A stretch of DNA of 64,000 nt, taken from contig NZ_JAGIOD010000002.1 in assembly GCF_017876545.1 (NCBI RefSeq), forward strand, positions 992,001 to 1,056,000, written 5' to 3'. A model generated the notes under the pieces. That model had not been told where the DNA came from. It saw only the letters and a list, made by a program, of their open reading frames with translations, and did not search any database. Position 1 is the stretch's first letter. The number at the start of each line of letters is the position of its first letter. Both the position numbers and the translations under genes were made by a program. Positions 55,956 through 63,954 of the stretch are shown piece by piece. This DNA comes from Brachybacterium sacelli (GTDB taxonomy: Bacteria > Actinomycetota > Actinomycetes > Actinomycetales > Dermabacteraceae).

Positions 55956-56844
55956 CACACTCACCACCGCGCCAAACATCCCGGTGGGCTCACGGCCGCC
56001 CCGCAAACGCGGACTGAACATCCGTCTGCGCCCGGCCTCACTTCTGACGCTCGTGCTGTCCTGTGTCGGTGCTCTGATCGTCCTCGCTCCGTTCCTGCTG
56101 GTGCTGCTGAACGCCTTCAAGAGCCCTGCGGACTACTCCACCAACGGCCCTTTGGCATGGCCCGAGCGCCTCGACCTCGGTCCAGTGCGCAGCTACCTCG
56201 AGATCATCGACTTCCCCCGGGCGCTGACGAACTCCATCGTCATCTCCGTGCTGGTAGCCGTCATCGGTGTGCTGTTCTCGGTGCTCGCGGCGTACGCCAT
56301 CGGCGTCGGCCGCATCCGAATGCGCACGGGCATCCTTGCCATCTTGCTGCTGGCGACGATGATCCCGCAGGAAGCACTGGTCTACCCGCTGTTCTACATC
56401 GCCCAGGCGACAGGAACGCTGAACACCATCTGGTCAGTGACCATCATCTTCATCGTCCTGCAGGGAGCGTTCGGCACCTATCTCCTCTCCGGTGTGCTCG
56501 GCACCTTCCCGAAGGAGCTTCTCGAAGCAGCCCGTATGGACGGTGCTGGGCGTTGGCGCATCCTGTGGACCGTGGTCGTGCCAATCATCCGGCCGACCCT
56601 GTCGGTCCTCATGGTCTTCTTCTTCATCTGGACGTGGAACGAGTTCTACATCCCAGTCGTCCTGCTCAACGACCAGAGCGCACAGACGATCCCCATCGCC
56701 CTGGCCACCCTGCGCGGCCAGCACACCGTGGACATGACGGTCGTCAACGCCGGCTCGTTCCTGTCCCTGATCCCCACCATCCTCTTCTTCCTCATCTTCC
56801 AGAGGACCCTGAGCAACGGCGTCACTGCCGGTGCCGTGAAGTAA
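55948..56844 (+). CDS. CUT1 ABC transporter permease 2 of GH172 operon
   Basis: 298 residues. Six membrane segments, EAA loop LLEAARMDGAGRWRILWTVVVPII and final RTLSNGVTAGAVK typical of MalG-type permeases. Sits between the first permease and the GH172 gene, 13 bp before the latter. Confidence 0.92.
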   Translation: MPDTLTTAPNIPVGSRPPRKRGLNIRLRPASLLTLVLSCVGALIVLAPFLLVLLNAFKSPADYSTNGPLAWPERLDLGPVRSYLEIIDFPRALTNSIVISVLVAVIGVLFSVLAAYAIGVGRIRMRTGILAILLLATMIPQEALVYPLFYIAQATGTLNTIWSVTIIFIVLQGAFGTYLLSGVLGTFPKELLEAARMDGAGRWRILWTVVVPIIRPTLSVLMVFFFIWTWNEFYIPVVLLNDQSAQTIPIALATLRGQHTVDMTVVNAGSFLSLIPTILFFLIFQRTLSNGVTAGAVK

Positions 56845-56857
56845 CCAAGGAGTCTCG

Positions 56858-57955
56858 TTGTTCGACATCTTCACCCCCTCCCGCATGCAGCGTGGCATCA
56901 CGAGCCGCACCTTCAATGCCGAGAATCCCCAGGGGCGAAAGGGAGCCGCGGCACAGGCAGCCTCCCGCCTCGGAACCGGGCGGAAGGGATCGCCCGCAGT
57001 CGATCTGCAGCCCGGACAGGAGCTGGTCCTCGCCGATGTCGAGGGGCCGGGGATCATCCGTCACCTGTGGATCACGTGCAACGCGATCACCGAGGCGAAC
57101 CCCTTCGTCTATCGCAACCTGGTACTGAAGATGTACTGGGATGATGCGACCGAACCGTCGGTCGTTGCACCGCTCGGAGACTTCTTCTGCTGCGGTGGCG
57201 CCGTCTCCAGCAGGGTCGAGTCGCTGCCGATCGTCGTCGCTCCGAACTCGGGATTCAACGCGTTCATCGCCATGCCGTTCCGGACCAGGGCTCGCATCGT
57301 CATCGAGAGCCAGCACCCCGACACGGTGAAGGGCTTCTTCTACCAGGTCGACTGCACCATCGGAGACGAGGTCAGCGACGACATGGGCTACTTCCACGCC
57401 CAGTGGCGACGCTCCAACGGCGACGCCGGCAAAGGCAACGACCACGTCGTGCTCGACACAGTGCGGGGTCGCGGCGTGTACCTGGGCTCGTTCTTCTCCG
57501 TCACGTCCCTCGAGCGGTACTGGTGGGGAGAGGGGGAGATCAAGTTCTTCACAGATGGTGACCAGCAGTGGCCCTCGCTGACCAGCACCGGCCTCGAGGA
57601 CTACGTCGGCGGCTCGTGGGCCTTCCAGGACGGTCTCCAGAAGGACCCCGAGCCCGTTCCCGGCACATACTCCAGTCACTCCTTCGGCTTCACGCGCGTC
57701 GCCACGAAGGAGACCACCAAGTTCTCCAACTACGAGCGGGCCATGCCGCCGCAGTTCGACATGTACCGCTGGCACATGCTCGACCCGATCCACTTCGCCG
57801 AAGACCTGCGCGTCACCCAGCAGATGATCGGCGATTGGGACAACGGGCTCTTCGAGCGCAACGACGATATCGCCAGCGTCGCCTACTGGTACCTCGATCA
57901 CCCGACCGGTGTCGACGGGCAGATCGGCACTGCCGAGGACCGCAGACCACGCTGA
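56858..57955 (+). CDS. GH172 (DUF2961) alpha-fructofuranosidase/DFA I-type enzyme
   Basis: 365 residues from a TTG with AAGGAG 5 nt upstream. DUF2961 features: GPGIIRHLWIT, LPIVVAPNSGFNAFIAMPF, and TGLEDYVGGSWAF with the conserved Glu, then YRWHMLDPIHF. This family contains alpha-D-fructofuranosidases and difructose dianhydride I synthase/hydrolases, and some alpha-arabinofuranosidases. No signal peptide, so it works on an imported disaccharide or dianhydride. Its place with GH32 and a PfkB kinase makes a fructose-containing substrate the best guess. Confidence 0.85.
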   Translation: MFDIFTPSRMQRGITSRTFNAENPQGRKGAAAQAASRLGTGRKGSPAVDLQPGQELVLADVEGPGIIRHLWITCNAITEANPFVYRNLVLKMYWDDATEPSVVAPLGDFFCCGGAVSSRVESLPIVVAPNSGFNAFIAMPFRTRARIVIESQHPDTVKGFFYQVDCTIGDEVSDDMGYFHAQWRRSNGDAGKGNDHVVLDTVRGRGVYLGSFFSVTSLERYWWGEGEIKFFTDGDQQWPSLTSTGLEDYVGGSWAFQDGLQKDPEPVPGTYSSHSFGFTRVATKETTKFSNYERAMPPQFDMYRWHMLDPIHFAEDLRVTQQMIGDWDNGLFERNDDIASVAYWYLDHPTGVDGQIGTAEDRRPR

Positions 57956-58093
57956 CCGGCCGGGGGCCAGCGGTTGCAATGAGCCCTGGCCCCCGGTCAC
58001 CGCAGTACGCCCGTCGCACGGGATGTGCTGTGTCTCCACGAAGCCCCGGCCTCTCGGGGAACATCAGCGCGACCCCACCGGAAAGGTCCCCCT

Positions 58094-58233
58094 TTGAAAC
58101 ACGCTGAGGAACACGCGAGAACGCCCACCGTCGTGGTAATCGGTGAATCGCTCGTCGACATCCTGGATGGCCCGCTGGGGAATCGCACCTGCCATCCTGG
58201 TGGGAGTCCACTGAACGTGGCTGTCGGCCTAGG
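58094..58233 (+). pseudogene. PfkB sugar kinase, 5' fragment (cut by IS481 element)
   Basis: Starts at TTG 58094 with GGAAAGG about 8 nt upstream: VVVIGESLVDILDG then the PfkB box GGSPLNVAVGLG, then breaks in the CCTAGG target. Joined to 59,334-60,120 it gives a 308-residue kinase with no frame change (VGLG|RLDVSTELATRIGDD). Confidence 0.9.
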
Positions 58234-59327
58234 TGTTGCGGGTCATGACGTTGTAGTCACGGAGCGGGGATGAAGGAACGGGTCCCTGACCGGCACGATG
58301 GGTGGTGCTGAAGCCATTCACCTGCTGGAAGAGACCCGTTCCATGACCCACCGTAATTCGCCGCTGACCCCTGCCGGAAGACTCCGCCTGGTCGAGCGTG
58401 TCGAAGATGATGGTCGACCCATCGCCCACGTCGCCGCCGAGGCTGGAGTCGCCCGCTCGACTCTGACGAAGTGGATCCACCGCTACCGCGATGACGGCAC
58501 CGACGCTCTCCAGGACCGCTCCAGCGCTCCTACCCGCCGGCCCTCGCGGCTACCGATCGAGGTCCTCGAGCTCATCGATTCCTGGAGACGGGACCGCAAG
58601 TGGTCCGCCCGCCGCATCGCCCTCGAGCTCACCGCCCGCGGGCATCATTACTGCGTCCGCACCATCGGCCGCTGGCTGGAACGACTCGGAATCTCTCGCC
58701 GCCGTGACCTCGACCCGACCGGAGAGAACAACCGCGAGACCGGGAAGATCATCGCCCGTTTCCCGGGGCACATGCTCCACCTGGACGTGAAGAAGGTCGG
58801 GCAGATCCCAGACGGCGGCGGCTGGCGCCTCCACGGCCGAGGCAGCACCCGAGCACGCCATCAGCGCGTGGGCTACACCTACCTGCACTCCGCGATCGAC
58901 GGCTACTCCCGCCTCGCCTACACCGAAGCCCTCGAGAACGAGACCGCGGCAACCACCATCGCCTTCTTCGCCCGGGCCAGGGCCTTCTTCGCCGCTCACG
59001 GGATCAATCGCCTGGTCCGGGTGGTCACCGACAACGGTTCCAACTACCGCGCGAAGACGTTCGTTCGCACCGTCACTGCGCACGCGTCGCGGCACCAGCG
59101 GACCCGGCCCTACACGCCCCGGCATAACGGGAAAGTCGAGCGCTACCAGCGGATCCTCGCCGAGGAATGCCTCTACGCACACGCCTTCTACTCCGAGGAT
59201 GAGCGGCGCGAAGCGATCACCATCTGGGTTCACCATTACAACTACCATCGGCCGCACACCGCCTGCGCTGATCAGCCCCCGGCCACCCGCGTCCACGAAC
59301 GTGTCGACAACGTCATGACCTCATACA
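58234..59327 (+). mobile_element. IS481-family insertion sequence
   Basis: 1,094 bp, beginning TGTTGCGG and ending ...CATACA, inverted repeats matching in 17 of 21 positions (core GGTCATGACGTTGT). Flanked by 6-bp duplications CCTAGG (58,228-58,233 and 59,328-59,333), matching the NCTAGN target known for IS481. The unoccupied target GTCGGCCTAGGCCGAC is a perfect 16-bp palindrome. Confidence 0.95.
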
Positions 59328-59332
59328 CCTAG
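58343..59332 (+). CDS. IS481-family transposase
   Basis: 329 residues, ATG 58343. HTH RPIAHVAAEAGVARSTLTKWI (residues 25-45) and DDE core D148 (LHLDVKKVG), D230 (VVTDNGSN), E266 (HNGKVERYQ). The last Thr codon's two C bases and the stop TAG lie in the duplicated target CCTAGG rather than in the element, so the gene needs an NCTAGN site to end here. Intact. Confidence 0.93.
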   Translation: MTHRNSPLTPAGRLRLVERVEDDGRPIAHVAAEAGVARSTLTKWIHRYRDDGTDALQDRSSAPTRRPSRLPIEVLELIDSWRRDRKWSARRIALELTARGHHYCVRTIGRWLERLGISRRRDLDPTGENNRETGKIIARFPGHMLHLDVKKVGQIPDGGGWRLHGRGSTRARHQRVGYTYLHSAIDGYSRLAYTEALENETAATTIAFFARARAFFAAHGINRLVRVVTDNGSNYRAKTFVRTVTAHASRHQRTRPYTPRHNGKVERYQRILAEECLYAHAFYSEDERREAITIWVHHYNYHRPHTACADQPPATRVHERVDNVMTSYT

Positions 59333-59333
59333 G

Positions 59334-60120
59334 CCGACTCGACGTCTCGACAGAACTGGCCACGCGTATCGGCGATGACCCGCACGGTGAGCTGATCCGG
59401 AGGCACCTGGCCGATGCGGGCGTCAGCTTGCAGGCCGGGAGCTGGGGAGCTGACCGGACGGCAACTGCCCACGCAAGCATCGGGGCTGACGGCTCCGCGA
59501 CTTACGAATTCGACATCGACTGGGACCTCCGCGAGGTGCACTTCGATGTCCCGCGTGTGGTCCACACCGGATCGCTCGCGACGCTCCTAGAACCGGGAGC
59601 GTCGAGAACCGAAGAGGCGCTACGCCGGCTTCCCGCCAGCACACTCATCACTTTCGACCCCAACATCAGGCCCGCGCTGGCGACATCGCGCGAGGCTACC
59701 CGAACGCGGGTCGAGAACTTCGCTGCTCTCGCCCAAATCGTGAAGATGAGCGAGGAAGATGCTGCCTGGCTCTACCCCGACATGGAACCCCGTACTATCG
59801 CGGAAATACACGCGGCGCTCGGAGTCCAGCTATTCGTGCTCACCCGTGCGGAAAACGGGTGCATGGTCGCATCACACAGCGCGCTGAGGCACCTGCCGGC
59901 CGAGCCTGCGACGGTCGTCGACACCATCGGCGCGGGAGACGCTTTCATGTCCGGCTTGATCTATGAAGCCATCCGCTCCGGCGCCGCCAGGCAGCTGACC
60001 GTGAACGAATCCGAGGAGGGACTCCTCGATGTCTGCGTACAGACCGCCCTTCGAAGCGCAGCGATCACCGTCTCCCGCCCTGGAGCAAACCCGCCGAATC
60101 GCCACGATCTGAACGGGTAG
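59334..60120 (+). pseudogene. PfkB sugar kinase, 3' fragment
   Basis: Continues RLDVSTELATRIGDD..., with the second PfkB signature DTIGAGDAFMSGLIY containing the catalytic Asp. It is about 262 residues; no start with ribosome binding site follows the IS, so it is unlikely to make active enzyme. The substrate would be fructose, judged from the cluster, as for other PfkB fructokinases. Confidence 0.88.
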
Positions 60121-60481
60121 GCAGACTCGTGTCGGATCGATGCTCTCACCCGAGAACTCGCTCCCAGTCGCGGCGGTGCGCCCGGGCGGGCTCACGTGTG
60201 TCCTAAGTCGGCTAAGAACCCACTGACGGTGTCCGTCTGGGGTATACCTCAGCGGCGCACCCAGAACGCGAGAGCGCGACGTCGCCACGGCTACGAGTAG
60301 GGTCCCCGCCGGAGATTTCGAGACAGATCGTTCTATCGTGTAGCGCCGACCACCTCAACATGAAATCCGGAGGGCCTGTTCCTTGGCCTACCGAGCACCT
60401 TTGGCACGAAATGCGATCACCGCTGTGGTCGGATCGGCCGGAGAATAACTCTCAACCGAACGATGCTGGCCCCCAGTAACA
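60121..60481. other. Gene-free region
   Basis: About 360 bp with no convincing ORF, repeats or tRNA-like structure. It separates the sugar locus from the SRAP pseudogene and may contain remains of other genes that I could not recognise. Confidence 0.4.
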
Positions 60482-61030
60482 GGGAGGGACTGCTCCACTC
60501 CTACGTAGCTACAAAGCAGGACCGCGTGGGGGAGTGGGAGCCGGTCTACAGCATCGCCCCGCGCACCAAGGCGACGGTGGTGCGCGAGTTCGTCGATGAC
60601 GGTGAGGTTAAGCGGAGTCTCGAGCTCGCGCTGTGAGGGGTGCATCCCGCGTGGGCGAAGGCTCAGGGGTCTCGCCCGATCAACGCGCGCATGGAGACGG
60701 TCGCGACCAACGGCATGTTCCGCAGCCCGTTCTCGAATGGCTGCGCCGTCGTGCTCATGACGGGCTACTAGGAGTAGGTCGAGGCCGGTGATGGCGGCAA
60801 GGACCTCTTCTTCGTCCACCACCCCGATGGGACGCTGCTGCACGGCGCCGGTCTCACCGCTGCCCACAGGGCTGAGGGCGGCGACGACTGGGACGTCACC
60901 TTCAACATCGTCACGTGCGAGGCGCGGTACGCCGGCGGCGAACTACACGACCACATGCCCGTCTTCGTCACCGAGGACACCGTCGCCGACTGGCTTTCTC
61001 TCGGGAAGTTCGAGCCCGAACAGATGGACC
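60482..61030 (+). pseudogene. Decayed SRAP-domain gene
   Basis: In the frame beginning GAGGGACTGC one reads EGLLHSYVATKQDRVGEWEP, then YSIAPRTKATVVREFVDD and HHPDGTLLHGAGLTAA, and HDHMPVFV. It aligns end to end with the intact island 1 protein. Three stops: a TGA where Trp stood (LELAL*GVHP), and two TAG in place of Tyr and Trp (MTGY*E*). The N-terminal CGRFTL is gone. Clear inactive relic of an SRAP gene. Confidence 0.9.
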
Positions 61031-61072
61031 CAGATCGGTGCAGGTTTCCGCTTGATGGGTACCGTAGAACCC

Positions 61073-61594
61073 ATGGGCACAGGAGCGCAGATCGCGGCCG
61101 CCGCGGCGCTCGGCGGAATCATGGGCGGCACGAGAGGTTATAGGGCGGGTCGCGCCGTCACTGCCAGGTGGGAGCCGATCCTCCTCACGGACACGATGCT
61201 CCTGGCGGACGGGCAGGGGATGCCCGCCATCGAGGAGCCCAAGCGCACCAGGCCCCGCTATCTGGCATGGCTGATCGGTCTGAGCATCGGCGTCGTACCC
61301 GGCGTAGTGCTGGGCCTACTCGGCGCGTGGCTTGTCATCGCCGCTACCCCGAATCCCACCGGGGCGGAGCGAGTCTTTGGGCTCCTGGTAGGCGGTGGCC
61401 TGGGACTCGCTGCAGGTCTGGCGATCGGGCTGCTCCTAGCCATCATCGCGGATCTCATCTGGCAGAGGACGTTCGAGGCGCGCTTGCACTGGGCCGTGTG
61501 GAACCGGCGTGAAAACCTCAGATCGTCGGTCGCGAGGGGGCTTGTCAGCCCATCTGAGGCCATCGAGCAGATCCAGTCTGACCTGGCAGGCTAA
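61073..61594 (+). CDS. Small membrane protein with two TM segments
   Basis: 173 residues from ATG 61073 (ATG 61055 also possible), no clear Shine-Dalgarno. N-terminal Gly/Ala-rich part, then hydrophobic segments at about 68-92 (YLAWLIGLSIGVVPGVVLGL) and 105-130 (GLGLAAGLAIGLLLAIIADLI), and a cytoplasmic basic tail. No enzymatic motif. Close to the pseudogene; function unknown. Confidence 0.6.
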   Translation: MGTGAQIAAAAALGGIMGGTRGYRAGRAVTARWEPILLTDTMLLADGQGMPAIEEPKRTRPRYLAWLIGLSIGVVPGVVLGLLGAWLVIAATPNPTGAERVFGLLVGGGLGLAAGLAIGLLLAIIADLIWQRTFEARLHWAVWNRRENLRSSVARGLVSPSEAIEQIQSDLAG

Positions 61595-61643
61595 CGCGAG
61601 AAGCGCCCCGAACCCACAGTTCGGGGCACCTCTTCGGTCGGAG

Positions 61644-62414
61644 TCAGGCTGGGATGAGCAGTGGGTCGTCGGCGCGGGTGACCCCGTGATGCGCGCCGGT
61701 CAGCGCTCGGAGCATCAGCGCTGTGAGGAGGGAGCCGGCCTCGGCGCCGTCCCGGAGGAGTCGCGCCAGCGCCGCGTGGTCGTGCTCGTCGAGAGGAAGG
61801 TCGATAGTAGTGGCCCACGGTCCAGCCATCGGAGCCGAGTCCCCACTCACGAGGCGAGCACCTGCGTCGCGGACCTCATCCTCGAGATGGATGAGCGCGG
61901 CGATCACCTCGCTGCGGTCCTCCCAGTCGTCCAGGGCCGCGTCGAAGGCGTCGAGGACATCGACGCGGACGTCAGCGGTGATCGTGTGCATGAGGCCTCC
62001 AGAAGTAGCGGTGATGGTGGTGTCGTGCCCGCGCATGAGGGCATGGATGATGGCGGCGTCGTCCGTCATGACCGGCTCGCCGGCGCTGACCACCGGCCAG
62101 TGCAGCTCGGTGCGGCGATGTCGCACCTCAGCGATGAGCAGTGCGGTCACGACGCCGTCGATGGTCTCCCCGGCGCGCAGGGACTCCCGCAGCATCCGCG
62201 CGGGAGCATCCGCCAAGTGCAGCGTGACCGTCACCAGGGGCCCGGTCATCGCGCAGTCAACGGCCTCGTCGGCACTGGTGTCCGAGCCGCTGAATCGCTT
62301 TCGCGCGGACGCCTCCCAGTAGGCGATGTCCTCGACAACCTCGACGAGAGACTCGGTGCTATGCAGCTCCTGAGTGATGGCATCGAGAACGTCGGCTCGG
62401 ATCGAAAGGTCCAT
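61644..62414 (-). CDS. Unknown protein with two repeated domains
   Basis: 256 residues; ATG with GGAGTG upstream. The two halves are related: (I)RADVLDAITQEL...LVTVTLHLADAPARMLRESLR, then GVVTALL against VRVDVLDAFDAAL...WATTIDLPLDEHDHAALARLLR, then SLLTALML. So it is a tandem duplication of a domain of about 110 residues. Divergent from the GntR gene, sharing its dyad-containing promoter region. No known family recognised. Confidence 0.65.
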   Translation of the reverse strand: MDLSIRADVLDAITQELHSTESLVEVVEDIAYWEASARKRFSGSDTSADEAVDCAMTGPLVTVTLHLADAPARMLRESLRAGETIDGVVTALLIAEVRHRRTELHWPVVSAGEPVMTDDAAIIHALMRGHDTTITATSGGLMHTITADVRVDVLDAFDAALDDWEDRSEVIAALIHLEDEVRDAGARLVSGDSAPMAGPWATTIDLPLDEHDHAALARLLRDGAEAGSLLTALMLRALTGAHHGVTRADDPLLIPA

Positions 62415-62459
62415 GATCACTCCATTTGTCGATGGCAGCCTGCTAAAGTGAGAAGCGCT

Positions 62460-62517
62460 GCAATACTCGCTGAGCATTGCAGTGACCGCCACCGTAGCAG
62501 TACTCAGTGAGGATTGA
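62460..62517. promoter_or_regulatory. Two 21-bp dyads, likely GntR operators
   Basis: Site 1 (62,460-62,480) has arms GCAATnCTC / GAGnATTGC; site 2 (62,497-62,517) has GCAGTnCTC / GAGnATTGA. Start-to-start distance is 37 bp. Site 2 ends one base before the GntR ATG. They sit between the divergent genes, so the GntR protein probably represses both. Confidence 0.7.
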
Positions 62518-62518
62518 A

Positions 62519-62836
62519 ATGGGTAAGCGCGAGATCATCTTCGACACCCTCCGCTCGCGCATCGCCGCAGAACACGAGCCGGACGCACACCTGGGCTCCT
62601 TGCAGGCCATCTGCAAGGAGTTCGGCGTGTCTACTGGGACTGCCGTCGCGGCCATGGCCGACCTCCAGGCTGCGGGGTACGTCTACAGCACTCAGCGCGG
62701 CGGGTACTTCATGGCGCAGACACTCCCAAGTGCAAAACCTGCTGACGAGCAGCGCGCTGTTGTCGCGGCGCTACGTGATGAAGCGCGGCGACTCCAAGAG
62801 ATGGCCGACCGTCTCGACCGTACGCTACAGATGTGA
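62519..62836 (+). CDS. GntR-family repressor, short form
   Basis: 105 residues from ATG 62519 with GAGG 7 nt upstream. Winged helix-turn-helix (KREIIFDTLRSRIAAEHEPD...SLQAICKEFGVSTGTAVAAMADLQAAG) followed by only a short helix, without the large effector domain: like the YtrA/KorSA small regulators used by actinobacterial mobile elements. Controls its own and the divergent gene via the adjacent dyads. Confidence 0.88.
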   Translation: MGKREIIFDTLRSRIAAEHEPDAHLGSLQAICKEFGVSTGTAVAAMADLQAAGYVYSTQRGGYFMAQTLPSAKPADEQRAVVAALRDEARRLQEMADRLDRTLQM

Positions 62837-62900
62837 TGTCATATCAGCATGCGTTCGTGGGGAGAATGGGCCGCTGACCAGGCCCCCAGTGGTGCTTTGC

Positions 62901-62920
62901 GGTACGCAGCGGGTACGCAA
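62901..62920. repeat. Right arm-type repeats of island 2
   Basis: GGTACGCAG at 62,901-62,909 and GGTACGCAA at 62,912-62,920, 11-bp period, mirroring the left pair near attL. Likely integrase arm sites. Confidence 0.6.
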
Positions 62921-63018
62921 CAGGTCCATAGACAGCCTGCTTGGAGTGAGGTGGGCCAACGCAACCAACGCCGTCTACCAGGGCCTTCGTACAGCAGGGC
63001 AGGTAGAGGGACTGAGCT

Positions 63019-63070
63019 CGTCTGCCTCCGGAGCAGAAGGTCGTAGGTTCGAATCCTGTCGCGGGCACCG
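63019..63070 (+). repeat. attR of island 2 (52-bp tRNA-Arg duplication)
   Basis: Copy of the last 49 bases of tRNA-Arg(CCG) plus three. The 5' half of the tRNA is missing here, so it is not a functional tRNA. Everything to the right is host sequence. Confidence 0.93.
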
Positions 63071-63073
63071 GAT

Positions 63074-63114
63074 ACACCCCGGTCGACGGTCCTGGAGACC
63101 ATCGGCCGGGGTGT
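63074..63114. terminator. Host terminator of tRNA-Arg, now beyond attR
   Basis: ACACCCCGG / CCGGGGTGT stem with an inner GGTC/GACC stem and a following GTTCTC. It probably ended the tRNA-Arg transcript before the island came in and now terminates otsB from the other side. Confidence 0.7.
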
Positions 63115-63138
63115 TCTCGTCAGGGCGAGGCGCCCTCC

Positions 63139-63954
63139 TCAGCTCTCCCGGCGCAGCTCCGCCAGTCTCGCCAGGACCGCGACGACCTCGTCGGTGCCGG
63201 CCACACGGTGGCTGGCGGCCGTGTCACCGTCGCCGACCTTGATCCCCATGTCCGCCTGCTCGAGTCGGCCGAAGACGGTCTCGTCGGTGACGTCATCGCC
63301 CAGGTACAGCCAGGCGTCGGCCGCGCTGGCCCGGGCGAGGGTCTCGATCGCCGCGCCCTTGGAGGTGTGCACCACCGAGAACTCGACGACCTCCTTGCCC
63401 GGCGTCACCGTCACCTCGGGCAGCGTGACCGCGTACTCGAGCGCGGACTCCGTCGCGTTGTGCGAGCCGCGTCCGCGCGCGTTACGGGTGTGCAGCACCG
63501 CGGCCGACGGCTTGAGCTCGACCTCGACACCGGGATGGGCCCGGGCGATCCGCCGCAGGTTCTCGGTGATCGAGGCGAGCAGCTCGTCCTTCTCAGGGGT
63601 CATCGACAGCGCCGCCGAGTCGAGCACCTCGGCCTGCATCCACGGCGGGAGCGCCCCGACCTCGGCGCCGTGGGAGCCCACCAGGACCACCGAGCTGGGC
63701 ATCCGGGCGTGCGAATCCAGATCTCCCAGCGCTCGGCCGGAGATCAGGGCGACCGCCACCCCGGGCATCTCGGAGAGCTCGCGCAGGGTGGCCAGGGCGG
63801 TCGGATCGGGCGCCACGGCGTCACGGTCGGCGACGATCGGTGCGAGCACCCCGTCGAAGTCCGTGGCGATCAGGATCCGCGGGGTCCGCGCGAACGTGCG
63901 CAGTGAGGCGTCGAGGTCCTCCGGGGCCGTGATGTCCTCGCCGCTGAGCCGCAC
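63139..63954 (-). CDS. otsB: Trehalose-6-phosphate phosphatase
   Basis: 271 residues from GTG 63954; the frame is open to the window edge, so an earlier start (or a fused upstream domain) cannot be ruled out. HAD motif I TDFDGVLAP (D32, D34), SGR (motif II), VVEFSVVHTSKG (K) and GDDVTDE (motif IV) fit the OtsB family, which removes phosphate from trehalose 6-phosphate in the cytosol. In many relatives otsA stands upstream. Host gene next to attR. Confidence 0.9.
   Translation of the reverse strand: MRLSGEDITAPEDLDASLRTFARTPRILIATDFDGVLAPIVADRDAVAPDPTALATLRELSEMPGVAVALISGRALGDLDSHARMPSSVVLVGSHGAEVGALPPWMQAEVLDSAALSMTPEKDELLASITENLRRIARAHPGVEVELKPSAAVLHTRNARGRGSHNATESALEYAVTLPEVTVTPGKEVVEFSVVHTSKGAAIETLARASAADAWLYLGDDVTDETVFGRLEQADMGIKVGDGDTAASHRVAGTDEVVAVLARLAELRRES

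Larger units (their letters stand above)
43618..63070. mobile_element. Integrative island 2 (fructan/sugar island), 19.45 kb
   Basis: Bounded by perfect 52-bp repeats in tRNA-Arg(CCG). Just inside each end are paired GGTACGCA(A/G) sites. The integrase is only a C-terminal fragment at the left end, so the island probably cannot excise by itself. Contents: sugar catabolic locus, IS3, IS110 remnant, IS481, SRAP pseudogene, GntR regulator and small unknown genes. Confidence 0.88.

Noticed and set aside
60388..60867. Minus-strand 159-codon frame at the SRAP relic
   Set aside because: Reverse shadow of the SRAP pseudogene, which explains the sequence fully.
63011..63070. Second tRNA-Arg gene at the right end of island 2
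   Set aside because: Only the 3' half is present (no acceptor 5' strand or D arm), so it is attR, not a tRNA.
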